In this document: one piece after another, positions 26,104 through 34,152 of the stretch | Layout: the number at the start of each line of letters is the position of its first letter | Position numbering within the stretch: the first letter of the stretch is position 1 | Translations under genes and position numbers: made by a program | The notes under the pieces: generated by a model | Seen by the model: the letters and a program-made list of their open reading frames with translations, nothing else | Told to the model about the DNA's origin: nothing | The model's database searches: none | Origin: Acetatifactor sp. | GTDB lineage: Bacteria > Bacillota > Clostridia > Lachnospirales > Lachnospiraceae | Reading direction: 5' to 3' | DNA: 44,504 bases | Assembly: GCA_029050705.1 (NCBI GenBank) | Contig: JAIDME010000217.1 | Coordinates: 1-44,504 of the forward strand

Positions 26104-26240
26104 AAACACAATTCTCCCGCATTTTCATTCTAGCATTTTCCACCGTCATTTACAAGTCCTCCGATTTCCATAAAAAAGTCAAGCCATCCTGCAATGGGAA
26201 TGCTATACTGATACCACATCGCGATGAGAAAGGAAACAAA

Positions 26241-27704
26241 ATGAGCTATTCAGCACTGGCACATGCAATGATCAGTTATGTGGAATGTCATCTGGATAAT
26301 TTCAGTCTTTCTGAAATGTCCAAGTGCTTCGGCTTTTCAGAAATCTATCTTCGGGAACTGTTTCTGAAAAGTGTCCATACGCCCATTATGCAGTATTACC
26401 GAAAAAGACGGACAATCGTCTCGGCTTTTGAGCTGCTGCACTCCGGCAAAACAATTATGGATATTGCGTTAGATAACGGTTTTTCCAATCATGAATCCTA
26501 TACCAGAGCCTTTCGGAGGATTTTGGGCATGTCGCCCAGCCAGTTTCGGCTGAGCAGACCGCTGATGGGCGGATCACAGCTGGATACGGGTGTCTTCGGT
26601 CTGGAGCAGCTCACTGAAAAAAAGAAAAGGAGTGATGTATTTATGGTCGAACAACGTGACAACAGTACGATCCTGTACGGCATCCGGGAAATCAAATTCG
26701 GTGCCTACGATAGCAATACCATGTTTCCGATCTGCGTCAAAGCAGTATCCGAATATCTGGGAGATGACATCTCCTATGCCTTCATTATGGCGGCAACTGG
26801 CGCGGCTTTCCGCCTGATATGGAATCAGAATGAATGGGATTTAAGCAATATTGATCTCTATCACACGTTAAGAGACTCCAATGAGATATACGGATACGGA
26901 GCAAAAGCCCTGGGAAGAGACTTCTCTTTTCTCGGAAGAGATGCTGATACTGCAAAAGAAGATTTTACGGAATATATCAAATCAAATCTGGCAAAAGGCT
27001 GCCCTGTGATCGCTCTGGGAATCATCGGCCCGCCGGAGCCCTGTATCATCGCCGGATATGACGAGGCACAGGACGCGGTCATGGGCTGGAATTTCTTCCA
27101 GCATGACCCCGAATTTGCATCCGCAGTCAACACCATGGCAAACGGCTATTTCAGCTGTACTGCCTGGTGGGAAAATACGGATACCCAGGCAGTAATGTGT
27201 ATCGGCCCGTTGGCAGATTCCCCTCGCAGCCACAGGGAGATCATCAAAATGGCCGCAGACATTATGGAACCACGGTATGAGGGTCCCTATGCTAAGGGGC
27301 TGACGGCTTATGATGCATGGAAAGATATGCTGCTGGACGAAAAATGGTTTGAACGCAGCGGCAGCTTCGATTCCCTGTTTCCCATGCTGCTGGTTCAGAA
27401 TGATGCCATGACCTGTATCGGCGATGGGCGGAAATGGGGTGCGGAATATTTTAGGGAACTGGCCGGGACATACGAAAAAACAGAGGCTTCCCTGTGCTCT
27501 GACATCGCGGAAGCTTTCCGCAAAGTCAGCGATATTGCAAACGAAATGAACAGTCTGATCGGATACTGGGATGACACTGAAAATATGATTAAGAATCTCA
27601 GCAGCCGCTCTGTCCGCGAAAAGCTCGGCGGATTGATCGACCGCGCCAGGCTTGAAGACACACTGGCCTATAAACAGATCAAAACGTTACTGAAACATAT
27701 CTGA
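26241..27704 (+). CDS. AraC family regulator with large C-terminal BtrH-like domain
   Basis: A 487-residue protein. Residues about 8-105 form the two-helix-turn-helix AraC DNA-binding domain, with the typical second motif IMDIALDNGFSNHESYTRAFRRILGMSPSQFR. It stands at the N terminus, whereas in most AraC regulators it is last. The remaining ~350 residues hold a cysteine-peptidase-like/BtrH-type region (residues ~155-310, with SYAFIMAATGAAFRLIW and CIIAGYDEAQDAVMGWNFFQ) and a helical tail. The region probably binds a ligand. The BtrH resemblance is from memory of the family and is moderate. AAAGGAA precedes the ATG. Targets are unknown. The divergent membrane protein gene is the nearest candidate. 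Confidence 0.8.
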   Translation: MSYSALAHAMISYVECHLDNFSLSEMSKCFGFSEIYLRELFLKSVHTPIMQYYRKRRTIVSAFELLHSGKTIMDIALDNGFSNHESYTRAFRRILGMSPSQFRLSRPLMGGSQLDTGVFGLEQLTEKKKRSDVFMVEQRDNSTILYGIREIKFGAYDSNTMFPICVKAVSEYLGDDISYAFIMAATGAAFRLIWNQNEWDLSNIDLYHTLRDSNEIYGYGAKALGRDFSFLGRDADTAKEDFTEYIKSNLAKGCPVIALGIIGPPEPCIIAGYDEAQDAVMGWNFFQHDPEFASAVNTMANGYFSCTAWWENTDTQAVMCIGPLADSPRSHREIIKMAADIMEPRYEGPYAKGLTAYDAWKDMLLDEKWFERSGSFDSLFPMLLVQNDAMTCIGDGRKWGAEYFRELAGTYEKTEASLCSDIAEAFRKVSDIANEMNSLIGYWDDTENMIKNLSSRSVREKLGGLIDRARLEDTLAYKQIKTLLKHI

Positions 27705-27766
27705 TATATTTTTGCTGTGAACATCAGAGGGCCGGTTATTTCTCCGCATTTATCCGGCTCTCCGAT

Positions 27767-28684
27767 TTATCGTATTAATATTCCGTCAAAGAATTTCTCC
27801 TGAAATTCTATCTGACACAGTATCTCATCATCAGAAAAATCATTCCCTTCTGATGCCACGATCCATTTATCCTCATTATCGTTATACCTGTGATAAACCG
27901 CAATTACTATCCCCGTAAATGTACTTAAAGGCTTGTCCTCCCCTAAAATATATACATCCTGCTCCGCTCCGTCTCCGGCCAATATACCCTTAACATAACC
28001 ATAATTGATCGGATAGTAAATATTTTTGTGCCTTGGATGAAAGCTTCCAAGAGGGCGATCCACTATACCTTCTACTGTAGAACCGATTATCTTTGAATAA
28101 TCCAGCTCAGTCGGTTCCTTATTAACAGTTGCTTCAATGTAATAATGACACCTTTCCCTGCTCTCACCTTCTCCCATATCACAATCCTTTATATGACGAA
28201 CTTTCTCAAAGGAATAATCGTGAAACAACATTTTTAAAGCATCTTTATCTGCAAAAAATGCGGAACACAGAGTTAAAAACACTTTTCCGCCCGGTTTTAA
28301 AACTCTGGTAATTTCGTTGATTACCTTCCTGACTCCCTCTGTGTCCTGATGCGAGATCACATGATAGGAAAACACACGGTCAAAAGCGTCATTGGCAAAA
28401 GGAAGCTTCATCATATCTGCTGCTTTACACAAAAAATCCACCTGGTTTTCCCTCATCTTTTTCTGTGTAATCTCTATGGCCTCCTTCGACAGATCAACTG
28501 CCGTGACTTTGTATCCTTTCTTCGCGAAAAAAACAGCATGTCTGCCTAATCCACAGCCCAGATCCAGTATGGAACGTGCCCCTTCACCGGCCCACTTATC
28601 CGCAAGATAAATACTGTCCTCCGACGGAACCATCCATTTTTCTTTTTCAGCACTGTTCCAGTCCCATTCCTTTGATTGAACCAT
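27767..28684 (-). CDS. SAM methyltransferase fused to a pyrophosphatase-like domain
   Basis: A 305-residue protein of two parts. Residues about 1-190 are a class I methyltransferase with ILDLGCGLGRHAVFF (39-53), VDLS and the VLKPGGKVFLTL strand (129-139). Residues about 197-305 resemble class I inorganic pyrophosphatases: VDRPLGSFHPRHKNIYYP, NYGYVKG (227-233), DGAEQDVYILG (238-248) and NEDKW (270-274). These line up with the family's YPxNYG, DGDPLDVLVL and DDK motifs. The DGDxxD acidic set is only partly kept, so activity is uncertain. The methyl acceptor is unknown. GGAGGAAG precedes the ATG. A second gene 0.8 kb away has the same kind of C-terminal domain. Confidence 0.85.
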   Translation of the reverse strand: MVQSKEWDWNSAEKEKWMVPSEDSIYLADKWAGEGARSILDLGCGLGRHAVFFAKKGYKVTAVDLSKEAIEITQKKMRENQVDFLCKAADMMKLPFANDAFDRVFSYHVISHQDTEGVRKVINEITRVLKPGGKVFLTLCSAFFADKDALKMLFHDYSFEKVRHIKDCDMGEGESRERCHYYIEATVNKEPTELDYSKIIGSTVEGIVDRPLGSFHPRHKNIYYPINYGYVKGILAGDGAEQDVYILGEDKPLSTFTGIVIAVYHRYNDNEDKWIVASEGNDFSDDEILCQIEFQEKFFDGILIR

Positions 28685-28724
28685 TGCGCTTCCTCCGCAG
28701 CTTGTCGCTCTTAATAATGCATAT

Positions 28725-28860
28725 ATTATACCATGTCAGCAGGAAATCAAGCGCGAACGCAGTGAGCATTTGATTTCACCTGACATGGTAACGAAAGAAT
28801 CTTTGAGCGCGAAGCGCGGCAGACGCGCAGCGGCTGGATTCTTGAGTGTATTATACCATA
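28725..28860. repeat. palindromic repeat element bounded by a direct repeat
   Basis: ATTATACCAT occurs at 28725-28734 and again at 28850-28859. Between them lies a long hairpin (ACCATGTCAG at 28730-28739 with CTGACATGGT at 28780-28789, plus inner GAAATCAA/TTGATTTC). A second one follows (AAGAATC near 28795, GATTCTT near 28843) around GCGCGAAGCGCG-rich sequence. Read on the minus strand, both direct repeats give TGGTATAAT, an extended -10. It looks like a REP/MITE-type insertion that duplicated a promoter element in front of the methyltransferase gene. Confidence 0.6.
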
Positions 28861-28907
28861 CTTTTTGACAATTTGGGTAACAGTTCAGCCAACCGACATG
28901 AAAACAA

Positions 28908-28936
28908 TTGCATTTTTAAGGCATGTAAATTATAAT
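28908..28936 (+). promoter_or_regulatory. promoter of the small membrane protein gene
   Basis: TTGCAT (28908-28913), 17 bases, TATAAT (28931-28936), 45 bases before the ATG at 28982. Confidence 0.65.
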
Positions 28937-28981
28937 ATTGGAAAACCAGTAAACGGAATAAAAAGGAGAATGTGAGAAAAA

Positions 28982-29422
28982 ATGAAAAAAGTTTATGCAT
29001 GCGGAATCATCACCATCATCTGTATCGTGGCAACGGTGCTGCTGAGAGGACCCATGGACAATATGGAGCTTGATTATACGGAAGTAAAAGCAATGGTGGT
29101 CAGCTCGGATACCAGCACCACAACGATCAAGACCGGGACCTCAAGATCTACGGTGAACTCATATGAGGTCTATGTCAGCTATATGGGAAAAGTGTATAAG
29201 CTGAAAAATGCCCATAATTCCTATTCCTATCGCGAGGGTTCAACCGTTACCGCTTATCTTTCCGGCGGCAAGTTATATGCAAATGTGGAGGGCGTTCGGA
29301 CTTCTACGCCAATAGCTTATGCGTATTTTACAGCGCTCATCGGTTCCTTTGTCATGCTGCTTGTGACGCTCTGTCTGTGGGCCAATGCTGCACAGGCGAA
29401 GCGGCGTGCAAATAAGCAGTAG
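28982..29422 (+). CDS. small membrane protein, DUF3592-like
   Basis: A 146-residue protein with one membrane segment at each end (about 5-22 and 110-135). The loop between them (about 30-105) is strand-rich and Ser/Thr-rich, with SYEVYVSYMGKVYKL and EGSTVTAYLSGGKLYA. This layout of two helices flanking a small beta domain is like DUF3592-type proteins of unknown role. A Lys/Arg-rich tail follows the last helix. AAAAGGAG lies upstream and a strong terminator follows the stop. Confidence 0.75.
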   Translation: MKKVYACGIITIICIVATVLLRGPMDNMELDYTEVKAMVVSSDTSTTTIKTGTSRSTVNSYEVYVSYMGKVYKLKNAHNSYSYREGSTVTAYLSGGKLYANVEGVRTSTPIAYAYFTALIGSFVMLLVTLCLWANAAQAKRRANKQ

Positions 29423-29453
29423 CGCGAAACAGCTTTTCGTTCTGCACATTCAG

Positions 29454-29492
29454 GAGCCGGATAATTGCCTGCACTTATCCGGCTCTTATTCT
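29454..29492. terminator. terminator between convergent genes
   Basis: Perfect 11-base stem GAGCCGGATAA (29454-29464) and TTATCCGGCTC (29475-29485) followed by TTATTCTCTC. It follows the small membrane protein gene and faces the GNAT fusion gene. Confidence 0.8.
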
Positions 29493-29505
29493 CTCTAAAT
29501 TCCTT

Positions 29506-30414
29506 TTATTTTTTCCCGAAAAACTCTCTTAATATTTCTTCTGCGCACTCACGCCCGAACCATCCTTCTCCCGCATCCGCTCTGGGATAAAGACGGTGCG
29601 TATCCTCTATTTCCGTTTCTGTTAATTCGGAAAAGTCATTTATATCCCTGTCTTCAAGCACTCCCACAAGCTTATGGTCACCATCATTCCGCCTGAAAAC
29701 TCCGATTATTTTTATACGGTCCTCATCTCCAAGCTCGTATTCTTTATCTGTCATGACAATAACATCAAGATGCTCGCAAGGCGGCGTCCCGGACTCTTTG
29801 ATCCAGCCATAGGGCTGGCGGACGTTTCTCGCATAAAAAATACTTTTTACATCCTTTTCAATAAATGAATCAGTTTCGGCAATATACTTGATTCGATTAG
29901 AATAATGATAAGTTTGTTCAATTTTTACTGTGTAATGTACCTTTTGAAAAGCAATCCGCGGTTCGCCGTTCTCCAGATGAATTTTCCCGCAATAGCGAAA
30001 ACCGTTTTTCTTAAGCATATTTTGCATGGGAATATTATCCTCATGGGTATCGATTCGAATATTGCCGGTCTGCTGAAATGCCCATTCCATACAAAATGAA
30101 GCCGCTCCCCTGATGGTTCCGGCGGATGCGATTCTGTGCACCACTCCATAAGGTTCATCATTTAACCACGCGCCGTCTTCAATAATGCGGTAAGCGGGAT
30201 CCTCCTCCGCTGCAAAATAGAACACTGCGGCAATACTTCCCTCTGTACAAACATACAGTTTTTCCTGAGCAATATCATCCAGAAGCAGTTCTTCCCGGGG
30301 ATTGGTTGTTCCCCACTGACCTGCATTGCCATGTTCCGCCATAAATTGTCTCGCACCGGCGTAAATTTTCCGTATTTCTTCCCAATCGCTCATGGACGCT
30401 TTTCTTATTTCCAT
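29506..30414 (-). CDS. GNAT acetyltransferase fused to a pyrophosphatase-like domain
   Basis: A protein of 302 residues from the start chosen. Residues about 1-160 form a GNAT N-acyltransferase domain (MEIRKASMSDWEEIRKIYAG at the start, VHRIASAGTIRGAASFCMEWA for the acetyl-CoA loop, NGFRYCGKI near its end). Residues about 164-302 resemble class I inorganic pyrophosphatase-type proteins of Firmicutes: GWIKESGTPPCEHLDVIVM, KEYELGDED, IIGVFRRNDGDHKLV, and GEGWFGRECAEEIL. The ATG at 30414 begins a normal GNAT start and has GAGGAG ten bases upstream. An ATG 12 codons earlier (30450) is possible. It could be a natural fusion of two once-separate genes. Confidence 0.82.
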   Translation of the reverse strand: MEIRKASMSDWEEIRKIYAGARQFMAEHGNAGQWGTTNPREELLLDDIAQEKLYVCTEGSIAAVFYFAAEEDPAYRIIEDGAWLNDEPYGVVHRIASAGTIRGAASFCMEWAFQQTGNIRIDTHEDNIPMQNMLKKNGFRYCGKIHLENGEPRIAFQKVHYTVKIEQTYHYSNRIKYIAETDSFIEKDVKSIFYARNVRQPYGWIKESGTPPCEHLDVIVMTDKEYELGDEDRIKIIGVFRRNDGDHKLVGVLEDRDINDFSELTETEIEDTHRLYPRADAGEGWFGRECAEEILREFFGKK

Positions 30415-30671
30415 GTTATATAGTCTCCTCAGAATTCCCTCTTTTGTCATTCAACCCGCCTGACATCTGCTTATAAATTCATTTAATTTTATATTCAAAG
30501 CAACACCTCTCTTATAGATTCTGCCTGTTATCTTTTCTATTACATATTAGCCCTCTCTCGCAAAACAAATCAAAATCCCGATTGTTCCACTATTTTTATT
30601 GTATCAAAAGCTTCTTGCGTTTACCACAAAATTCTTATAAAACTTCATTGTGCGTCTTTTTTTATTTTTCA

Positions 30672-30697
30672 TGTGACATTTACGCTCCGTTGCCGTC
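30672..30697 (+). promoter_or_regulatory. possible ECF-type autoregulatory promoter
   Basis: TGTGAC (30672-30677), 16 bases, CGTC (30694-30697). This is close to the ECF sigma pattern of TGNAAC/CGTC with the same spacing, and it stands about 40 bases before the sigma factor ATG. ECF factors commonly control themselves, and here that is inference. Confidence 0.4.
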
Positions 30698-30737
30698 TTA
30701 TTTTATGAAAGCTTTCAATTCAAAGGATGGAAAGATT

Positions 30738-31295
30738 ATGACGGATGATAAAATTATAGAATGTTACTGGCGGAGAGAAGAATGCGCGATCCGGGAATCC
30801 GACGCCAAATACGGCAGATACTGTCTCGCTATTGCCGACAACATTCTGTACAACCGGGAAGATTCGGAAGAATGTGTCAATGATACGTGGCTTCGGGCAT
30901 GGCATGCGATGCCGCCTGTGCGTCCGGCAAAGCTGAAACTATACTTTGCGAAGATCACACGAAATCTTGCATTGAGCAGATATGCGGCCAGGACTGCCAG
31001 GAAACGCGGCGGCGGCGAGGTTGCACTGATATTGGATGAACTCTCGGAAGTTCTGAGGGAACCGGATGAAGTGGAGTCCCAGTATATGGCGAAAGAACTT
31101 GCAGCGGCGGTGAATTCCTTTGTGCACACTCTGCCTGAACGGGAATGTAATGTATTTGTCCGGAGATATTTCTATTCGGAGGAGATTCCGGAGATTGCGG
31201 AACGATACGGGATATCCGCCCGCAATGTCACGGTCATGCTCAGCCGTACAAGAGGAAAATTAAAGCAGTACCTGGAAAAGGAGGGATTTGTATGA
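30738..31295 (+). CDS. ECF-like sigma-70 family RNA polymerase sigma factor
   Basis: A 185-residue sigma factor with regions 2 and 4 only. Region 2 is the -10-binding part (ADNILYNREDSEECVNDTWL, AWHAMPP). Region 4 is the -35-binding helix-turn-helix (LPERECNVFVRRYFYSEEIP, EIAERYGISARNVTVMLSRT). The start at 30738 has AAAGGATGG upstream. A longer frame begins at 30582 but encodes an unrelated Phe/Tyr-rich stretch and crosses the promoter. The stop overlaps the next gene's ATG (ATGA). That gene encodes a single-pass membrane protein, as expected for an anti-sigma partner. Confidence 0.9.
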   Translation: MTDDKIIECYWRREECAIRESDAKYGRYCLAIADNILYNREDSEECVNDTWLRAWHAMPPVRPAKLKLYFAKITRNLALSRYAARTARKRGGGEVALILDELSEVLREPDEVESQYMAKELAAAVNSFVHTLPERECNVFVRRYFYSEEIPEIAERYGISARNVTVMLSRTRGKLKQYLEKEGFV

Positions 31296-32365
31296 AAAAG
31301 TTTGCTTTATATGAAAGCTTTGGTTCTATTGATGACGAGATTCTGGAACGCAGTGAGAAACGAACAAAAAAAAGAGTTTCTGGCAAACTGACAAGATGGG
31401 GAACGCTGGCTGCATGTGCCTGCCTTGCGGTGGTCACGGCGTTCTCCGCACTGGAGTTCTTTGTGCCGGATAGCCGGTACGATACGGAGAATTATACGGG
31501 GCAGCCAACCGATGTGGCTGTAAGCGATATCACCGCGTCTGAAGGCATGTATGTGGCAGGCAATGATGCGCTGGGTTATGATGCACCCGAACACGACGGT
31601 GAGTCTGTGAACAACACCCCGGGTACACCTGATATCGAGCCTGTGATCGGCACCCCGGGCACGCCTGACGGTGAGCCTGTGACCGGCACTCCGGATACTC
31701 CTGATGCCACGCCTGTGACCGGCACTCCGGGTACGCCTGATGTTGAACCTGTGATCAACGAGACTGCTCCCAGTGTTGAATCCGTACCCGGCAACGGGTC
31801 TGTGGCAGACAAACATGTGTCAGTGGAGAGTGCGAAGAAAGAGGGCCGCCTCAGAGACAACAGAGAAACGCTGACCCTTCAGGAAGGTCTGGAAACGGAG
31901 ACCTTGGGCGCTTACCTGCTTGCGGAAGAACCCAGGGGATTTCGGTTGGAATCCCTCAAGAGGACATTGGAAGGCGATATGCTGTTCGGCATCTGGATTA
32001 AATCGGGCGCTTATGATGAGATAGACTGGAAGGTGTCTCTTTACAGTGAGGCCGATGCCGCACGGGTGACGGCGGCTGCCGACACCCGGAATTATGATCT
32101 AAGTCTCTATTCGATTCCCCTTTGTGATTCCGTGCCGGAAGAACTTCGGCAGATCGTTGACCATCCGATCTTTTCTATCGACGAACTGACCCAGGATGTG
32201 GTCAACCGAAGAGCCTACTATGTCAATGACAGCGGCGATACAGCCGGAGCGCGCATGACCTTTGGAGTCCTTTACGGGGAAGTGCTGGTCGAAGTCACCA
32301 CGAAAGGCGTTTCACCGGAATGGGTGTATGAACAGCTGAACAGCCTCAAATCAGATACTCCGTAG
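31292..32365 (+). CDS. single-pass membrane partner of the sigma factor
   Basis: A 357-residue protein of no certain family. A ~35-residue basic cytoplasmic start (ERSEKRTKKRVSGK) is followed by one membrane segment (about 37-57). A Thr/Pro-rich linker comes next, with four 12-residue repeats (108-155) of the form GTPGTPDxEPVx. The outer domain (about 175-357) is rich in strands. The coupling to the sigma gene (ATGA) and topology suggest an anti-sigma factor with an external sensor, as in RsgI-like systems, although the cytoplasmic part is short and shows no classic anti-sigma motif. It converges on the GH9 gene. Confidence 0.75.
   Translation: MKKFALYESFGSIDDEILERSEKRTKKRVSGKLTRWGTLAACACLAVVTAFSALEFFVPDSRYDTENYTGQPTDVAVSDITASEGMYVAGNDALGYDAPEHDGESVNNTPGTPDIEPVIGTPGTPDGEPVTGTPDTPDATPVTGTPGTPDVEPVINETAPSVESVPGNGSVADKHVSVESAKKEGRLRDNRETLTLQEGLETETLGAYLLAEEPRGFRLESLKRTLEGDMLFGIWIKSGAYDEIDWKVSLYSEADAARVTAAADTRNYDLSLYSIPLCDSVPEELRQIVDHPIFSIDELTQDVVNRRAYYVNDSGDTAGARMTFGVLYGEVLVEVTTKGVSPEWVYEQLNSLKSDTP
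31613..31756 (+). repeat. four tandem 36-base repeats within the coding sequence
   Basis: Four units encoding NTPGTPDIEPVI, GTPGTPDGEPVT, GTPDTPDATPVT and GTPGTPDVEPVI. They form a Pro-rich linker between the membrane segment and the outer domain. Such repeats can change in number by slippage. Confidence 0.85.
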
Positions 32366-32453
32366 CAAAGCTCAATGCATCTTCGATGCATGGGGTATTT
32401 GGTCTTCGCTCCGCTGCGGTCAGCGCTGTGCAGGTGCCGCTGGTGCTTTGCGC

Positions 32454-34085
32454 TCACGCCGTCACGGAAGAGAGCAGTTGAAGAAGTGCCGAGTTCCAGT
32501 AGATGGTGACCTCGTTGGTGGAGTAGCTTCCTGTCATATCTACCAAACATCTCGCCGGGGCGGGATGCGCCTCCTTCGTGAACATGCTCTTTATGGTCTC
32601 ATCCGCAATCCAGCTGCAGGGGCCGCCGGAAAGCATGCCGGGCATGGCCTTGCCGCGGAAGCCGGAAGGTCTGTGGTGGGGATGCTTGATAGCATTGGTT
32701 CCGCAGCCTGTGACGAAGCAGAGGCCCATGCAGTTGCGCCCCAAAAGATAATGGAGCTGGGCCGCGGCAGCATCCAGATATTTCTGCTCTCCGGTGAGTT
32801 TCCATGCATCATAGAGATGCAGGCCGTTGTTTGCAACGCTCAGATTGCTGCCCCAGATATACTGTTTTTCGGTCAGGGCAGTGCCGTAACCATCGGCTTC
32901 GGCTATATTAATAAGTTTGTCGGCAAGGGAAAGCATGGCTTGCCGAATGGCCTCCCTTAAAGTGTCATCTGTGGGGCGTTCCGTGTTCAGATAGGCCAGG
33001 TTGCCATAGCTTCCCATATCACTCCAGCCATATCCCTGGTAAATCTTCTCCCGGGCGATGGTCTCGAAATCCGTCCTGTATTGCTCATCCCCGAAGGCAT
33101 TGTACAGCTCCGCTGCCGCCCAGTAGCGCTCATCTGTGTCACAAACGTCGCCGTACTCGCCGGTGGTTATCTCTTTCGGGTTTTTAAAGCCGCCGGAAAG
33201 CTCCATCCCTTTCATGGCTTCGTAGGCTTTTCTGGATGCCTCTTCCAGCCTGCGGGCATAATTCTCGTCGTATTTCCGGTAAAAGCGCACTGCCATGGCG
33301 CACACTGCCGCGAAATCGCCTGTGGCGGTGACGGAGACGGGGCTCAGCACCATTTCTTCGGTCTCGTCCTCAGGCATAATAAAGGAGCAGAAATTATGGC
33401 AGGTCGCCTTGTGGTACAGGGCGCCATCCTCACGCTGCATCTTCATCATCCAGTCCAGCTCATATTTCAGTTCCTCCAGATAATCGGAAACCGCCGCTGT
33501 GGAGGCATCCGGGCTTCCTGTGGCAAAGCCGTCTCTCTCCGGACATTGATAGCTGTTACAGAGGACTTCGTTTCGCTCCGCTGCATATAGGAGTTGTGCC
33601 ACTGCCATGGCGCCGGGACCCACATAGCGGCCGTAGTCACCGGCATCGTGCCAGCCTCCGGTCACATCCCTGGTCTCACTGCTTTGGAAGGCATGGCCAA
33701 TCTGGGTGTGACAGGCCTTGTGTCCATAACATCCTGCGGCGCTTTCCGGAATGTCATATCCGCAGCGCTGGAGATAGAAGAATGTCATGGATTTTCGGAA
33801 CAAATCCGCATATGTGTCTTCTCCCACGGCAAAGGTGTCGGACTCGCCCAGACCGTCTGCGACGATGTAATAGAAACCGCTCTCTGTGACGGCGGAAAAG
33901 TCACCCACATAATCCGTCTCACCCGCGGAGGCATTCTCCACCCTCCTGTCGGCCCTGCCTGTGTACACGCAGGCACCGCTGCTTTTCAGCACGGTGAAGG
34001 ATACGGGTTTATCGGTGCGAATGGTGACATGCTTCCGCATTCCGGGCAGATAACCACACTGGTTTACAAAAATATTCTTGTACAT
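32454..34085 (-). CDS. glycoside hydrolase family 9 protein, no signal peptide
   Basis: A 543-residue beta-glucanase-type enzyme. An N-terminal Ig-like cellulase domain (about 4-85, starting IFVNQCGYLP) precedes the GH9 (alpha/alpha)6 barrel (about 92-540). Catalytic marks are DAGD at 147-150 in GGWHDAGDYGRY, the HHRPSGFRG motif near 470, and the proton-donor Glu525 in STNEVTIYWN. There is no signal peptide, dockerin or carbohydrate module, so it is probably cytoplasmic and acts on imported short oligosaccharides. GH9 also includes exo-beta-glucosaminidases, so the sugar is uncertain. It is convergent with the sigma/anti-sigma-like pair. The 88-base gap has a GCATC/GATGC hairpin. Confidence 0.9.
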   Translation of the reverse strand: MYKNIFVNQCGYLPGMRKHVTIRTDKPVSFTVLKSSGACVYTGRADRRVENASAGETDYVGDFSAVTESGFYYIVADGLGESDTFAVGEDTYADLFRKSMTFFYLQRCGYDIPESAAGCYGHKACHTQIGHAFQSSETRDVTGGWHDAGDYGRYVGPGAMAVAQLLYAAERNEVLCNSYQCPERDGFATGSPDASTAAVSDYLEELKYELDWMMKMQREDGALYHKATCHNFCSFIMPEDETEEMVLSPVSVTATGDFAAVCAMAVRFYRKYDENYARRLEEASRKAYEAMKGMELSGGFKNPKEITTGEYGDVCDTDERYWAAAELYNAFGDEQYRTDFETIAREKIYQGYGWSDMGSYGNLAYLNTERPTDDTLREAIRQAMLSLADKLINIAEADGYGTALTEKQYIWGSNLSVANNGLHLYDAWKLTGEQKYLDAAAAQLHYLLGRNCMGLCFVTGCGTNAIKHPHHRPSGFRGKAMPGMLSGGPCSWIADETIKSMFTKEAHPAPARCLVDMTGSYSTNEVTIYWNSALLQLLSSVTA

Positions 34086-34152
34086 AGGAAACCTCTTTTC
34101 CGGAGCCCGCTCTCTGTGGTGAACTCCATTTTTTTATTATAAACTTTATTGG

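Noticed and set aside
30582-30737. Upstream extension of the sigma factor
   Set aside because: The 52 extra codons are Phe/Tyr-rich, unlike sigma factors, cross the likely promoter, and have no ribosome binding site.
31613-31756. Tandem 36-base repeats as a CRISPR array or MITE
   Set aside because: Units are contiguous without spacers and stay in frame as a Thr/Pro-rich linker. No CRISPR array or cas gene is seen in the window.
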